A stretch of DNA of 64,000 bases from Thelonectria olida. Its lineage: Eukaryota > Ascomycota > Sordariomycetes > Hypocreales > Nectriaceae. The notes below the pieces were generated by a model. That model saw only the letters and a list, made by a program, of their open reading frames with translations, was not told the origin of the DNA and ran no database searches. The stretch is from NCBI GenBank assembly GCA_020736575.1, contig JAGPYM010000007.1, forward strand, positions 310,001-374,000. The letters are read 5' to 3'. Positions 10,630-22,386 of this stretch are shown piece after piece (within the stretch, counting starts at the first letter, position 1; each line of letters opens with the position of its first letter). A program made the position numbers and the translations under genes.

Positions 10630-12054
10630 ATGGGCTCTTATCAACAGCCATCCTTCGACGTAAAGAAGGTGGCCATCATCGGTGCTGGCCCTGCTGGTCT
10701 CGCCGCGGCCAAATACCTCACGGCACAGGGCACTTTCGAGGAAATTGTCATCTTTGAGCAGCAAGATCGAGTTGGTGGCATATGGAACTACTTCGATATG
10801 GCCCAGGGCACCTGTGTGGTGCCTCAGGAGAGTCCCTTCAGCCCCCCAGATGAGCCAATCCGTCTTATGCCTGGCAAAGCGCCTCTATTCACCTCGCCAA
10901 TGTACGAAGACCTGCACGCCAACATTCCCGTGGACGTCATGCGCTTTTCTTGTCAGAAGTTCCCCGAGGATTCTAGGTTGTTCCCCGAGCGTTACATGAT
11001 CGAAGACTATCTGGTCAGATATGCCCAGGACGTGCGGCACCTAGTGCATTTCTCGAAACGAGTCAACCGCGTCTCCTTGGCCCCGCGAGACGGCGCCGAC
11101 AATTGGGAGGTGGAAACCGAGGACACCATCACCGGAGACTTGGCCAAAGACACGTTCGACGCCGTTGTGGTTGCCAACGGCCACTACTCAACGCCATACC
11201 TCCCCAACATCAAGAACATAAAAGAATTCAACGAGGCTTACCCGGGCGTCATCACTCACTCCAAGCAATATCGCACTCCCTATACTTTCTCGGACCAAAA
11301 GGTGGTGGTTGTGGGCAACGGTCCGTCTGGTCTCGACATTGCCCTCCAGATCAACCAGCACTGCATTAAGCCTGCTCGCATGTCGGTCCGACATCCCACA
11401 TCCCCTGAAAGGTTGGCTCATGCGGGGTGTAAAGAGGTGGCCGAGATTGACGAGTTTCTCATCGAGGAGAAGGGAGTCCGCCTCAAGGATGGACGGGTCG
11501 AGAGTGACGTTGGCGCCATCGTATTCTGCACGGGGTTCCTATACAGTCTCCCGTTCCTCGATGACGACTTGCAGCACAAACTCATCACATCGGGACGCGG
11601 GGTCAATGGCTTGTATCAGCACATCTTTTGCATTGAGCACCCCACGCTCGTCTTTCCGAGTCTTAACATGAAGGCGGCGCCGTGGCCCCTGTCGGAGAGT
11701 CAAGCGGCCGTCATCTCAGCCATCTGGTCCAACAACTTGCAGCTGCCGCCCCAGGAGGAGATGGAGACGTGGAGCAAAAAGCTTCTGCAAGAGCAGGGCG
11801 ATGCGCTCCACGTATTCAAACCCCTGGGTGATGGGCACTACATCAACGCTCTCCACGACTGGGTCATGACGGCCGACAAACCTGCAAAGGAGCCCCCTCG
11901 GTGGGATGACGAGCTGATGTGGCAGCGGTCCATCTTTCTCGAGGCAAAGACGCGGTTTGAAAAGACGGGATGCACAGCCCAGACGTTGGAGGAACTTGGT
12001 TACCATTATAAGCCTGGGTGGGCTGACGAGGGGAAAGACGACATGAAAGACTAA
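10630..12054 (+). CDS. flavin-containing monooxygenase (FMO)
   Basis: This single-exon protein of 474 residues should oxygenate a nucleophilic nitrogen or sulfur substrate using FAD and NADPH, probably in the cytosol. Three family signatures are visible in order: the FAD-binding GxGxxG (IGAGPAGL) about 15 residues in; the FMO signature with Y in place of F, YPGVITHSKQY, near residue 210; and the NADPH-binding GNGPSGLD shortly after. A CTGF motif (FCTGFLYSLPF) follows near residue 300. The start is the ATG at 10630 in a good context (acaATGG). The same frame is open for 96 bases upstream but only with a TTG start. Length is usual for fungal FMOs related to yeast Fmo1. The substrate cannot be told. 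Confidence 0.9.
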   Translation: MGSYQQPSFDVKKVAIIGAGPAGLAAAKYLTAQGTFEEIVIFEQQDRVGGIWNYFDMAQGTCVVPQESPFSPPDEPIRLMPGKAPLFTSPMYEDLHANIPVDVMRFSCQKFPEDSRLFPERYMIEDYLVRYAQDVRHLVHFSKRVNRVSLAPRDGADNWEVETEDTITGDLAKDTFDAVVVANGHYSTPYLPNIKNIKEFNEAYPGVITHSKQYRTPYTFSDQKVVVVGNGPSGLDIALQINQHCIKPARMSVRHPTSPERLAHAGCKEVAEIDEFLIEEKGVRLKDGRVESDVGAIVFCTGFLYSLPFLDDDLQHKLITSGRGVNGLYQHIFCIEHPTLVFPSLNMKAAPWPLSESQAAVISAIWSNNLQLPPQEEMETWSKKLLQEQGDALHVFKPLGDGHYINALHDWVMTADKPAKEPPRWDDELMWQRSIFLEAKTRFEKTGCTAQTLEELGYHYKPGWADEGKDDMKD

Positions 12055-12681
12055 ACTAAACAAAACATTGTTCCGGTATAAGTTAACTAGACAGAATAGT
12101 GCAGCTCCGTGATTGAATAGGCAGTTTTCGTCATTCTCACCAAAGTGCCGAGCGGCGTTCATCACGACATTTCTCATGGCGATCCAGTGATCTGGTGATT
12201 AGCCCAGCCAGGACAAGTCACAAGACGAAGCTGAAACACAGACGACAGTGCCGACAGACAACTGACAGCTCAACGGGGGACTCGATCTAGAATTCAAAGA
12301 CGTTTTTTCTATTTATGTAACAGCAACTGCATATTGCGTAACGCAATGGAAGCATCCCACCTCCGGCTCCGGGGAAAACGGGGTCGCGAAATGATGCGTT
12401 TATGTTGTGATCGAGGAGAATAATGACGGGAAGTGTGGGATGGTTGGATTTGTAATGTTGCGCCTCCACCAACAATCAACCCCTCCCTGCCGGCCTGGGC
12501 TGGGGTCGATGGATTGCCGGGGCAGATAGGTAGATGAACTACGAGAGATAAGGCATCTTAAGAGGAGGAATCGAATGTTTTTCCTGTTGTCTTTCTATCT
12601 GTCTGTCTGCCATCTCAGATCTAGCATTTGTATTGTGCGAATAGTTGGAGCCTCTTGGCAATAGCTTCAAAACCCTGCACA
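12055..12681. other. intergenic, FMO 3' flank and aminotransferase promoter
   Basis: Two plus-strand genes flank this 627-base spacer. A C/T-rich stretch near 12585-12620 probably belongs to the aminotransferase leader. Nothing else is recognised. Confidence 0.5.
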
Positions 12682-14802
12682 ATGGCTCCCTCTGCAACTA
12701 TCGACACTCGCTCTGCCGAGGCTTCTGCGTCTGCTTCCGTAGCGGCGCCGCCCAAGCCAAAGGACTTTTCGCACCACTACTCAATCGTTACCAAGAACCG
12801 AGCTCCGAGCAAGATCAAGGCCTTTTACAAGTTTGCCAGGATCCCGGGCATCAGCAATTTCTCTGGAGGTGTGTTCCAGATCCCGTTTGCGCTTCTCACC
12901 TTGATCAACTGCCGCCTTGCTTTACCTCTTCAACGTGCAGCTTACTAACATGGCCGATTGACAAGGAATGCCAAATGTGAAATACTTCCCCTACGACACC
13001 CTCGAAGCAAAAGTCTCAAAGGCCGACCGATGGGAGCCTTCTCCCAACTACCCCGTTGAGGACCACTTGAGCGGCAAGCAGCGCCACCAACACCAACCGT
13101 CAAGCCCCGTCGCCGGCGCCGGCGTCGACGGCCTGCTCCCCAATCCCGACTTCGAAGCCACCTCGGCCCGCATCACCATCCCCAAGGTCCTCAACCAGCC
13201 CGACCCCACGCTCAAGCTCGACCTGAGCACTGCGCTGCAGTACGGCCTCTCCGAGGGCTATCCGCCGCTGCATTCGTTCCTCCGCCAGTTCACCCGCGAC
13301 GTGCTGCATCCCAACGTGCCCTACAAGGGCGGTCCCGAGATTATTCTTACCAATGGCAACACGGACGGCTTCTCCAAGGTGATAGACCTCATCATCGATC
13401 CGTGGTATCATGGCGTGCACGCGCAGGAACATCGGCCGGGCATGATCTGCGAGGCCTTTGTTTTTGGAAACATCCTGACCCAGATCAAGCCACACAACGT
13501 CCAGGTCGTGCCCGTCGAATTGGACGACGAGGGCATGCTCGCTGAGGGTCCTGGAGGTCTGCGCGAGGTCCTCGCGAACTGGGATCCTAAGAAGGGTCGT
13601 CGCCCTCACTTTATTTATACCGTGACGTGAGTCTCCGTCCCACTTGTCTTGTGCATGAAGACAAGCATAATGCAAGAGAGTGAGACCTGCAGCGCAACGC
13701 TAACCAACGTACCAGCATGGGACACAACCCCACGAGCGGCATCCAATCCGTCGAGCGGAGGAGGCAGATCTATGCCATTGCTAGCGAGTACGACCTGCTC
13801 ATCATCGAGGACGAGCCGTACTGGTACTTGCAGTTCCCCTCTGCCGCTCTTCAGCAGGCCAAGATCCGAGGCGAAGAGATCGTGCGACCAGAGCCGGCCT
13901 TCAAGTTCGCCAAGAAGTCGGGCTATGAGTTTATCGACTCTCTCGTGCCTTCGTATCTGAACATCGATGTCGACGGCCGAGTCATTCGCTTGGATACCTT
14001 CTCCAAGACGATTGCCCCCGGATGTAGGCTCGGCTGGATCACTGCTCAGCCGGATCTCATTGAGCGCTTCACTCGGTAAGCAGTTGATCCCTGCCCGTAA
14101 TCAAGTCTTCGAGCTGACATGACAACCAGCATCACCGAGGCCACCACTCAACAGCCCTCGGGCTTCGTGCAGTCCCTCATCGCCGAGCTCATCCGCGGCC
14201 CGCAACCCGCCGCCACCGTCAACGCCTTCAACTCGCTCTCGCTGCACAGCAAGGCGCACTTTGGGGGCTGGCAGCTCGACGGCTGGGTACGCTGGCTCGC
14301 CGGCCTACGCGGCGAGTACGAGCGGCGCATGGCCCTGATGTGCTCCATCCTCGAGGAAAACACGTACCAGCTCAAGCAATCGACACCGCTGCGCACCACC
14401 GACGCCGAATGGGGCGTCATCACCAAGACGCGCATCCTGACCTTCGACTGGCCGCGCGGCGGCATGTTCGTCTGGGCGCAGGTGCACTTTGAGAACCACC
14501 CGCTGTACCAGGCAAAGGGCGTCGACATCCCCGTCATCGACGGGCCGGCGCTGTCGAGCGCCTTCCTGATCTACACGACGCACCCGTCCAACCTTGTCCT
14601 CGGGTCGCCGGGTGCCATTTTCAGTGCGACGCCTGAGATCCGCGCGGAGCGAGGCTGGCGTTATGCGCGCTTGTGTTTCGCGGCCGAGAGCGATGAGAAC
14701 ATCGAAGCTGGGTCGCGAAGATATGCGAATGCTCTTCAGAAGTTCTTCAGAATCAAGGATGTTGCAGAAATCGAGAAGCTTGTGGCCGAATTGCCTTCAT
14801 AG
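12682..14802 (+). CDS. aromatic amino acid aminotransferase (Aro8-like, fold-type I PLP enzyme)
   Basis: Four exons (12682-12868, 12966-13626, 13716-14075, 14130-14802) give 626 residues. Introns are 97, 89 and 54 bases, with clean GT/AG ends and CTAAC-type branch sites in the first two. The joined product has the Aro8 hallmarks: SHHYS near the N-terminus, GGMPNVKYFPYDTLEA across the first junction, ALQYGLSEGYPPL, TVTMGHNPTSG across the second, EDEPYWYLQF, and the PLP lysine in DTFSKTIAPGCRLGW. It should transfer the amino group of Phe, Tyr, Trp or 2-aminoadipate to a keto acid such as 2-oxoglutarate. It is longer than yeast Aro8 (500 residues) through an N-terminal extension and loop insertions. 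Exact specificity is unknown. Confidence 0.9.
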
Positions 14803-15405
14803 TAAGATAGAATTTGAAGGAATATGAATATGTTTCGATGAAAAAGAAAAGAAGAGAAAAATTTAACTTTAAAAATCCACCTTCTCTGTAGACTGGAAAG
14901 AACTTGAGCCAACGGTGACTGGGAAGACTCTAATAATTGTAGACAATCAGATCACCTACGCAGCATAAAACCCATGATAACAAACCCCCACGCTCACGCG
15001 AGACGATGTCGACTTAGCAATTGTCGGCTGACCATGGCACTGCGGGATTGGTCTTTATCGGGGGTGTGAGATGAGGTCAACAACAGCCCAACTTACGCCA
15101 TGGCGATATGGAGTCACTACAATGTCAAATCACCTACACCAGACTGGGTACGTCACAACTCACACAGAGGGCGAATTAATAATGCAGTAAAAACGGCAGG
15201 GTTGCGGAGGTCATAGAATCTATGTCACATGAATACGGAAGTCAAGAACTGAGTGCCAGGTACGAAACGGGTTTTCATAAAGAGTCAAATCTCTGTTCAT
15301 TTTTAAGAGTCAACCTTCCAGAAGCCATGACGCCTCGATGCCAAATCATACCGTTTCCATCACCTATTTCTTCCTTGCCCGCTGCACACCCAGCGAGGTG
15401 GAAAT
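14803..15405. other. convergent intergenic spacer
   Basis: This is 603 bases between the ends of the aminotransferase (+) and uL4 (-) genes. It is fairly AT-rich and should hold both terminators. No gene is recognised. Confidence 0.5.
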
Positions 15406-16695
15406 TTAAGCCTGCTTCTTCTGCGACTCCTGAGCGAACACGGAGGCGTAGGGGTTCAGGCGAAGCATAACCTGCTTGTTCTTGAGAGGGTTCTTCTTCT
15501 GAACAGCAGAGCGGCGAGTGACAGCATCGCCCTTGGGAGCGTTGAGGGAGCTCTGGATCTCGGAAGAGTTGATGAGACGGGTGAGGTCGGCCTGGGAGAC
15601 GACGTTGGAGGGGAGGAGGAAGTCGCGCTTGTGGGCCGAGGGCTCGGTGGTGGTGCCGTAGATCTCATCAAGAGCCTTGAAGGCAGCAGAGGTCCAGACG
15701 ATGAAGCGGCCGAGGTGACCACCAGGGGCGAGCTGGAGGAGGTTGAGGGCGGTGACGGGGGAGGTCTCGACACCGGAGATGTTGCGGAAAGCAGTGACGA
15801 GCTCCTTGCCGTCGGTCTCGGCATCGTAGATGACGAGAGGACCACGGCGCTGGCGGTGGCGGCGACCACGGAGCTTGCCCTTACCAGCACGGAGCTTCTT
15901 GGACTTCTTGGACTTCTCGACGTCGGCAGCGGCACCGACAGAGCTGAGGAGGGCAAGAGCAGCAGCGGTCTTGGCAATGGCGGCGTTGGCGAAGACCTCA
16001 GAGTCGACAACGAGGGGGACCTCGGGGACGGAGGAGATGCGGTGACCACGGGCGAGGAGGAGGGGAGCGGCGGCGGAAGCAGCCAGGGCGGAGCAGACAG
16101 CGTATCGCCTAAGATTTCAATGTTAGACCTGCCCCTCACAATGCCAATTTCTGGGGAGAAAAAAACTCACTTCTGGCCCTGGTTGACCTTGATGTGCCAC
16201 TTGCGCCAGATCTTGGTAGGAGCGAACATGCGACCGGATCGGCACATGTTACCAAAGGCAGCCTGACCAGCACGGTGAGTACCACCACCAGAGACACGAG
16301 GGATACGGGCAACAGCACGACCTAGAGGATATAAGTGTTAGCAGCAATTCCAGTACGCTGGTGGACGCCGTCCGAGGCCAATCCGTCGATTCGATAGCCA
16401 TCGCCCGTGGAAATCGTGCTGAGCTCCCATCCCACAGAATATATTCGTTGATGGACCAAAATTCCAACCCAAAAAAAGTTGTTCACTAACCAGTTCCCCA
16501 GGACTCGGCAGAGGTCTGGTGACCAGCCTTCTCGCTCACAGCATAGGGCTGTCGCTTGTTCTTAGCGATACCGGTGTGAACCTGCTGAACAATGTCCGGT
16601 CGGATCGGGCTGGTGAAGACGGCGGGAATGGGGTGGGTAGCTCCCGTGGGAGAACCATCTTTGCCGATGATAGTGACGGTAGGTCGCGAAGCCAT
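15406..16695 (-). CDS. RPL4: 60S ribosomal protein uL4 (L4)
   Basis: Three coding exons (16491-16695, 16171-16321, 15406-16108) give 352 residues. Introns are 169 and 62 bases. The joined protein has the uL4 core: [14 protein letters not shown] across the first junction, [34 protein letters not shown] across the second, then [10 protein letters not shown] and LVIYDAE. It ends in the eukaryote-specific basic tail ([18 protein letters not shown]). It sits on the outside of the large subunit, with a loop lining the exit tunnel. A likely 5'-leader intron (16717-16792) and a CACGTG about 250 bases upstream fit ribosomal-protein gene style. Length is normal for fungal uL4. Confidence 0.96.
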
Positions 16696-17328
16696 TTTGA
16701 AGGTTGGGACTTGGACCTGTGAAGAGGATGTTGGGTTAGTACTGCTGCGAGAAGATTGGGATTTGTGCTGGGGAAGAATGCTGGGTTCTCACCTTGCTCG
16801 TCGTTGGCGTCGAAATTGGTGATGGAGTGGGAGGTTGTAATTCGGGCTCGCGATAAATTTCGCCTGGGTTTTTTCCTGCGGTTTGGTGGGCGGAGACCCT
16901 AAGCCCCACACCGGCACTCCGCCCTAGCGAATTTGTGTGTGCGCTCACGTGATGATAGATTGGACAGTGCTATCAGACCTGCTCGCACTCCGAGCGGTGG
17001 AGTACTTCTTATCAAGCTGCGTTTAACGTCTTTGAACTCCCCGCCATGGGTGAGTTCACGATGATAGAGTTCAGTGCACATCCAGTTATATGTCGTCTTT
17101 CCAACTGTCAAATTGGGAACAAAACGGCGAAGTAAGGGTCTTGACAAGACACTTACGAGTCTTACACATTCACTGCAAATGGGGTCATGTCCAAATATTA
17201 TAGTAATAGTATCGTAAATCTCATTCTTAACGCATATCTCATTACACTCTCTTCATGCCCTTGATGTTTGCACGCAGACATCATTCCAGCCCCTTCTATT
17301 TCCGATATCCAAAGTCCCACGGGCTCGT
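16696..17328. promoter_or_regulatory. RPL4 upstream region
   Basis: This 633-base spacer holds the RPL4 leader and promoter, including TCACGTGA with its CACGTG core at 16946-16951. It also holds the 3' flank of the next minus-strand gene. No further gene is seen. Confidence 0.55.
16717..16792 (-). other. probable 5'-UTR intron of RPL4
   Basis: On the minus strand a GTGAGA donor at 16792 and a TTCACAG acceptor at 16717 bound 76 bases with a CTAAC branch-like site. It lies 22 bases before the ATG. Leader introns are common in ribosomal-protein genes. RNA evidence is not available here. Confidence 0.6.
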
Positions 17329-20216
17329 TTACTCCCACCTCTTCCACTCTTGAATCAGGTTATCGACTTGTTTCTCAACCCATTCCTCGTCATGGCCCGA
17401 CCTGTCAAGCTTCTTCAGCTTACTCCGAATCTCTGCCTCAATCCCCATCCTCGTCAACGCCTTATCCTCCAGATACTTCGGATCGTTTGCTCGGCATGCC
17501 TTTAAGAACACCTCTCTCATGCGAGGAGAGTATAGTTGACATGTTGCCTCCGTTATCCTCTCCGGCTTCTTGTAAAAGTTTTTCGCGATGACGTTGTTGT
17601 CTTCCATACGGGGGCGAACAACCTCGTCGAAGCAGTCACCACACACAGTAAATTGCGGCAGGAATTGCAACGTATGCCAGTACCCATGCGCAATGGGAAC
17701 GTCCTCGTGGCACTCACTGACCGATGTCATCTTTTCTAGCTCCTTTGCTAGCATGTGAATGTCTGGCTCCTCGTGTTCAATGCGAGCGAGATCCGAAGTC
17801 ACTTCCATGGCATCAAAATACATCACAAAGCGACTTCGCCCCTCTTTAAATCGCATGGAACAAATGCCCCTTGAGGGCTCTGATCGAGGATCCACGGGAA
17901 CAAAAATGTCGGACAGGTTCGGGAGCAATGCCTGTATGATACTGGCACATTGCAAGCAAATGGTGAAATCATAGACCGGCCGTTTCGTGTAGGGGTCCCA
18001 GATCGTTAGCCAGTTTCGCGAAGTTGTTCTGTCTCGGGGACAAGGCAAGTTCTGGGTTGCGGCAATGGCGCTATCAACTCCGTTGAACAAGGCCAAATCT
18101 AGCTTGTTCCTCTTCAATGTTAACAACCAAGCAATGCGATACCAGGCGGATGCTCCGAAGTCGCAAGCAATTGGTCTGTCCGAAGGTCGAAACATTGGAT
18201 GGAAGAAGTTTCGAAATTCCGTGTTGGCAAACACCATTCCATAGCACTCTGGGCAAATGTTAAAGTCGGTATGAGGTAGTGTGAGCCAGTCCACCATGCC
18301 CGCAACGGGTTTCTTGCGACGGCATTCGGGGAACCCGGGTACTCCAGACACTCCATTATTCTCTGAGTGTCGTCGCACTGTTCCCACGGGTCTCTCGAGA
18401 CGAGTACCATCTCTCTCAGGGTCGAATGATGGGGGTTGCCATGATTGCGATGCAGCAGGAACTTGGCCGCCAGCAGGCACTCGAATACTGGGTGGTGGTA
18501 TACCTGCTGACCTTGTCTCAAGTGGAGTCTCTGGGCCGATAGGGATTGGCAATGGAATTGCAGGCATGGAGATGGTGGGTTCCTCGCCGTATGCCGATCT
18601 TCCCGACCATTCCTTTCTCCGAATATCGAAAGGATCAAGGATATGGTCGTCATCAACGGGATAAGGAAGTTGAGTCTTTGGTGGTCGTTCCGGGACTGGA
18701 AGCTGGGTCTTGGGTGGACGTTCTGGGGGAGGAGGCGGCTTGTCTTCTTTATAAGTCGGGAAGGTTGCCGAGCTTCGTGTAGGAGGAGGGACGTCATCTG
18801 AGAACCCAGAGGATGCTGGGACTGGCACAGGTATGGTCGGTCCTCTCGGTCTCAGACGAGGGCCACTGGGGGCATCAACTTTCTCCAAGGCCGGCGTAGA
18901 CTCACGGCCGTCTTGAACAACAACAGATTTCTTCTGCCGTTGTTGAAGTTGTCTGGGGCCCATGGGATGGTCTCCGACCGGCCGGCTGTCTGCTTCTCGG
19001 GATGGGTACTTTGAGGACCTAGATGCATCCTCGCGCTCTGGTTTATAGTCGGGAGATCTCTCTCTTCGAGGAGGTTTTGGCGGCGCATAATCGGCACGAT
19101 ACCGAGAATCGCCTCCTCTATCATTCGACGATGTACGAGCCGACACTCCGGGATCAAGGATGGGAGGAACGCGCTTGGTGGCGGGGGCAGCCGACGCGGG
19201 GCGAGCGCTTTCGTCGAACCGTCGATCATCTACCTGGGTTGGGTAAAACCGCTGTGTGGGAGACCGGCGGCTAGAGCTCTGAGACTGGCTGTGACCATGA
19301 TACGCCTTCTCTCGCCCGCCTGAACTGACTTTGATGACCTCGGGTTGTAGAACGGGGTCTTGGTTTGGTCTGGGTGGTGGAGGGGGAGGGTTGTCGGCTC
19401 TGCTACTGTTCGCAGGAGGATAGTTTCTGTATTTTTCTGGCAATCGCTCCTCTTTAAACTCAGTCTCCAATTTTGGTAGGTCTTGCCTGCTCTTGCGCTT
19501 CTCCAGGCGAGGCCTGTCACCTTCAGAGCCAGCATTCGAGCTTGGCTTCAAGGTTGGCTCAGGTTTGGAGGTGGACTCGTATCGTCTGTGAGAGCTCGTT
19601 TCGTAAGTGCTTGGCTCCGGTCGTTTCTCGTCGCGGTCTCGCCTCTCGTCACGGTCTCGCCTTTCGTCACGGTCTCGCCTGTCATCACGGTCTCGCTTGT
19701 CGTCGCGGTCTCGCTTCTCCTCGCGCGGCGGCTTGCGTTCGGATTTCCTCTCTGATTCCCCTTCATCGGAGGTACTCTGCGGTTCGGTCAAGATGACGAA
19801 CCGACGCTCGGGGTTGTGTTCGTGAACTTCCATAATAATGGGATATTGCTCAACCTCACCCCTCGAGGGGGTGTCATCATCTGAGGACTTTGGAGAACGG
19901 TCCCCTCTATACTCTCGCTTCAACGATATTTCCTCATCTTCGACGCTCGGAGGTGGGGGTTGGCATCGTGCCCGGCGCGACACTAGCTGGTAAGACCGAG
20001 ATTCCGATGGGTCGTGTGGTGGTGGTTGTGGTAGAGCTTGCCGAGATGGTCGGGTGTATGCACTCGACCCATATTGTGGTGTTGGCCTGAGATTAACCTG
20101 TCAGAACGGTGTTTGGTGAAGTGTCGAGGGGAGAAATACTCTCTCGGGCTCTTCGCTCGGGATGTGGAGAAGTAGCCCTGCTGAAGCAGATTCGAGATGT
20201 CGAGTGACTCCCCCAT
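17329..20216 (-). CDS. large disordered RD-repeat protein with three CxxC pairs, function unknown
   Basis: Two exons (20140-20216 and 17329-20086), joined over a 53-base intron with GTATTT donor, CTGAC branch and CAG acceptor, give 944 residues. The start is the ATG at 20216. Residues 100-150 are an RDRD[DE][RK] repeat. The middle is Pro/Arg/Ser-rich and looks disordered, with two ERPPKTQLP copies. From about residue 620 the protein looks folded and holds three CxxC pairs (CPEC, CLQC, CGDC) about 100 residues apart, a WYRIAWLLTLKR helix and a C-terminal coiled stretch. Relatives in other fungi tend to be labelled serine/arginine-related nuclear matrix proteins, a name I recall and do not rely on. 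Zinc binding through the CxxC pairs is inferred. Confidence 0.85.
19625..19718 (-). repeat. 18-bp coding tandem repeat (RDRDxR)
   Basis: About five copies of an 18-base unit, with the core GGTCTCGC on the plus strand, encode RDRD[DE][RK] on the minus strand. Copies differ at third positions, so the array is not brand new. Length variation between strains is plausible. Confidence 0.8.
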
Positions 20217-22386
20217 ATTGCGTTTTCGTTGTCCAAGCGCTGAGGGGTCAAAACATTATATTTAGAACTGATTTTCGGAGTTGCGACCGGTAAACGGTGA
20301 CCCAGGATTACGGCGGGTGATTCCCAGGGTCCGGCGTGGGAGCGTTGATCGGTGTATCCCGTCGCGAAAGCGGGCGACCGCCGTCGTTGTGTGAAAATGA
20401 CGACAGCGACAATAGTCGACAATAGCGTCTGCTTCGGGGGAAAAGAAGCAGCCTAGGATCGGCTTCTATTGTCGAGATCTAGTCAAACCGTTAAACCGCT
20501 GGAAAAGCAAACAAAAAAGGTGTGTGGAGGAAGATGCGACGTACAGAGCAGGAATGGAAGGTTAGAAGGCAAACAAGTTGGTGCTCAAGCCTTGGAGGCG
20601 CAGTTTGAGAGCCCTCGTGCAAGCCTAAGGTAAGCGGCGGAGAATGACATAGGATCGGGCTGGGCAGGAACTAACAGCGCCGGAAAGTACCTGGGCTATA
20701 GCGGGCTGGACGCCTGCAAGTCGGGTATATCAGTGCAACGCCACCGGGGTTTTTTGAGAGCTAGATCAATGCAGGCGAGCGCTTTGTTTACCCTGGAGTT
20801 TGAAACAAATAAGCAATTTGAGAGCTGGAACTTGCGGTTGAAGCTTAGCAGTGAACTTATGGCGCAAGTACGATATGCCTCTCTCCATCCGTCCGTTTAT
20901 CTGTCTGTTTTTAAAACAAGTCTGCACATTTCCGTTCCATTTCTCATGGCTTAAAGCGAGCCCTTCTGTGTAGCTCCTAGTACCAAGACACTCATAATTC
21001 CCCCTCCTTCCGCCAATCGCCCCGCTAGGTTGCCCCTCTCTACGTCAGGTATAGCTGGCTTGACCCTTGTCGGGTTGTGGCTCCACGGCAACCACACTCC
21101 TGCGCATGCCTTCCGTCGAGGGAATCAGGTCTTGTTTTGCTGGGCCGTTCCTGATGCAACCAGAACCAGCAGCGTTTCTGTCGGTGAAGTGTCGGTGCAT
21201 CTCTAGCACCAAGATGGACACGGAGATTGCAACGACCCGAAATCCCTAGAAGCCCACTCAACTCCCTTCGTATCCTCTGAGTACTCAGCCGGACCATGCC
21301 GTCATCTTGGATGAGAACCAGTGGCAAGAGACGGTCAGCTGCTCGGCTTCTCTCGACCCTTCTAGCATCAACGGAATCACACTACGAATACAGTGCGCCG
21401 TTGCACCTACCTGCATGTTCGCAGCCAAGCATGAGTGGTGACCACAAAGCCGTGTGACAGTGCTAAACAAGCAGGTCTTCGCCCAACGACCTGACCTGGC
21501 TTGCGCTTTCATCTTTGTCCCACGCGCCCCCGTCCTGTCCAGCGAATGATGCAGCCGTCCAGAGGCCAAGCTTGTCGTACTGGGACGCCCCCAACCAAAC
21601 CGGTTAAGTTATTGCTGCACTATCTTGTCTGGCATTCTGTCATGAACAAATGCAATACGGGCTTGACCGCGTGTTCCAGTAATCTAAACCGGATTCTGAT
21701 CGACTGCCTCACTGTAACCACGTTACGAGCCGTCTAGCTTGGGCTCAGGCGCCCCAACGCCCGTCCCTGATTCATTGTCGTCGAAGCCGACAGGATTCCA
21801 ACAAGAGCCGAAATGTGACGACTCATAATCATGAAAAGGAATGGACTTCTGTTGTTGGAGGATTTCCTACCGACATTTCATTGGGTTTATCGTGGGCTAC
21901 TCCAACCTCCCTAGACCCTGTCGTGCAATGCTTAGGCCCGCTAGAAGGCTCAACAGTCTTCGAGATCGACGGGATAGTAGTGGCAGTTGGGCACCGTTAA
22001 TAAACAGACCGTTTATCAATGCAGTGTGTGTTTATGATTCGAAAGTACAGCGCTCATTGCACTTCACTGTACTCCAGAGTACCGGAGGGGCAGACCAAGA
22101 CAACAGTCGATCATGACATAATCAGGTCCAAGATGAATCGATCTTGTGCGCATCCCTTGCACACATCATTTAGTTCATGGATGGTCGTTGAAATAAATGA
22201 CACATGCGGACATGCAAAGATACAAAGTGTCTTGCATTGAGCGTGGGTCTAAAGCCCGACGTACTCTGCATAGGAACCTGAAGGCATTATGATGGAACGA
22301 GTCTCACGAGTCGCTGGTATTTCATTAATCTCATATGCATACTCAACAACGTCTTTCTGAGTGATACTATGATATTCAACCCATTA
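20217..22386. other. 2.2 kb intergenic stretch
   Basis: This is the upstream region of the RD-repeat gene and the downstream region of PGA2. Open frames are short and unlike any protein I know. No RNA gene was recognised. Confidence 0.5.

Noticed and set aside
15456..16266. Open frames overlapping RPL4 on both strands
   Set aside because: They are low-complexity shadows. The real uL4 frame is covered by three exons with good splice sites.
19985..20097. Alternative introns at the start of the RD-repeat gene (donor GTTAAT or GTGCAT)
   Set aside because: They give the wrong phase or discard protein-like sequence. The 53-base intron 20087-20139 keeps frame and has canonical sites.
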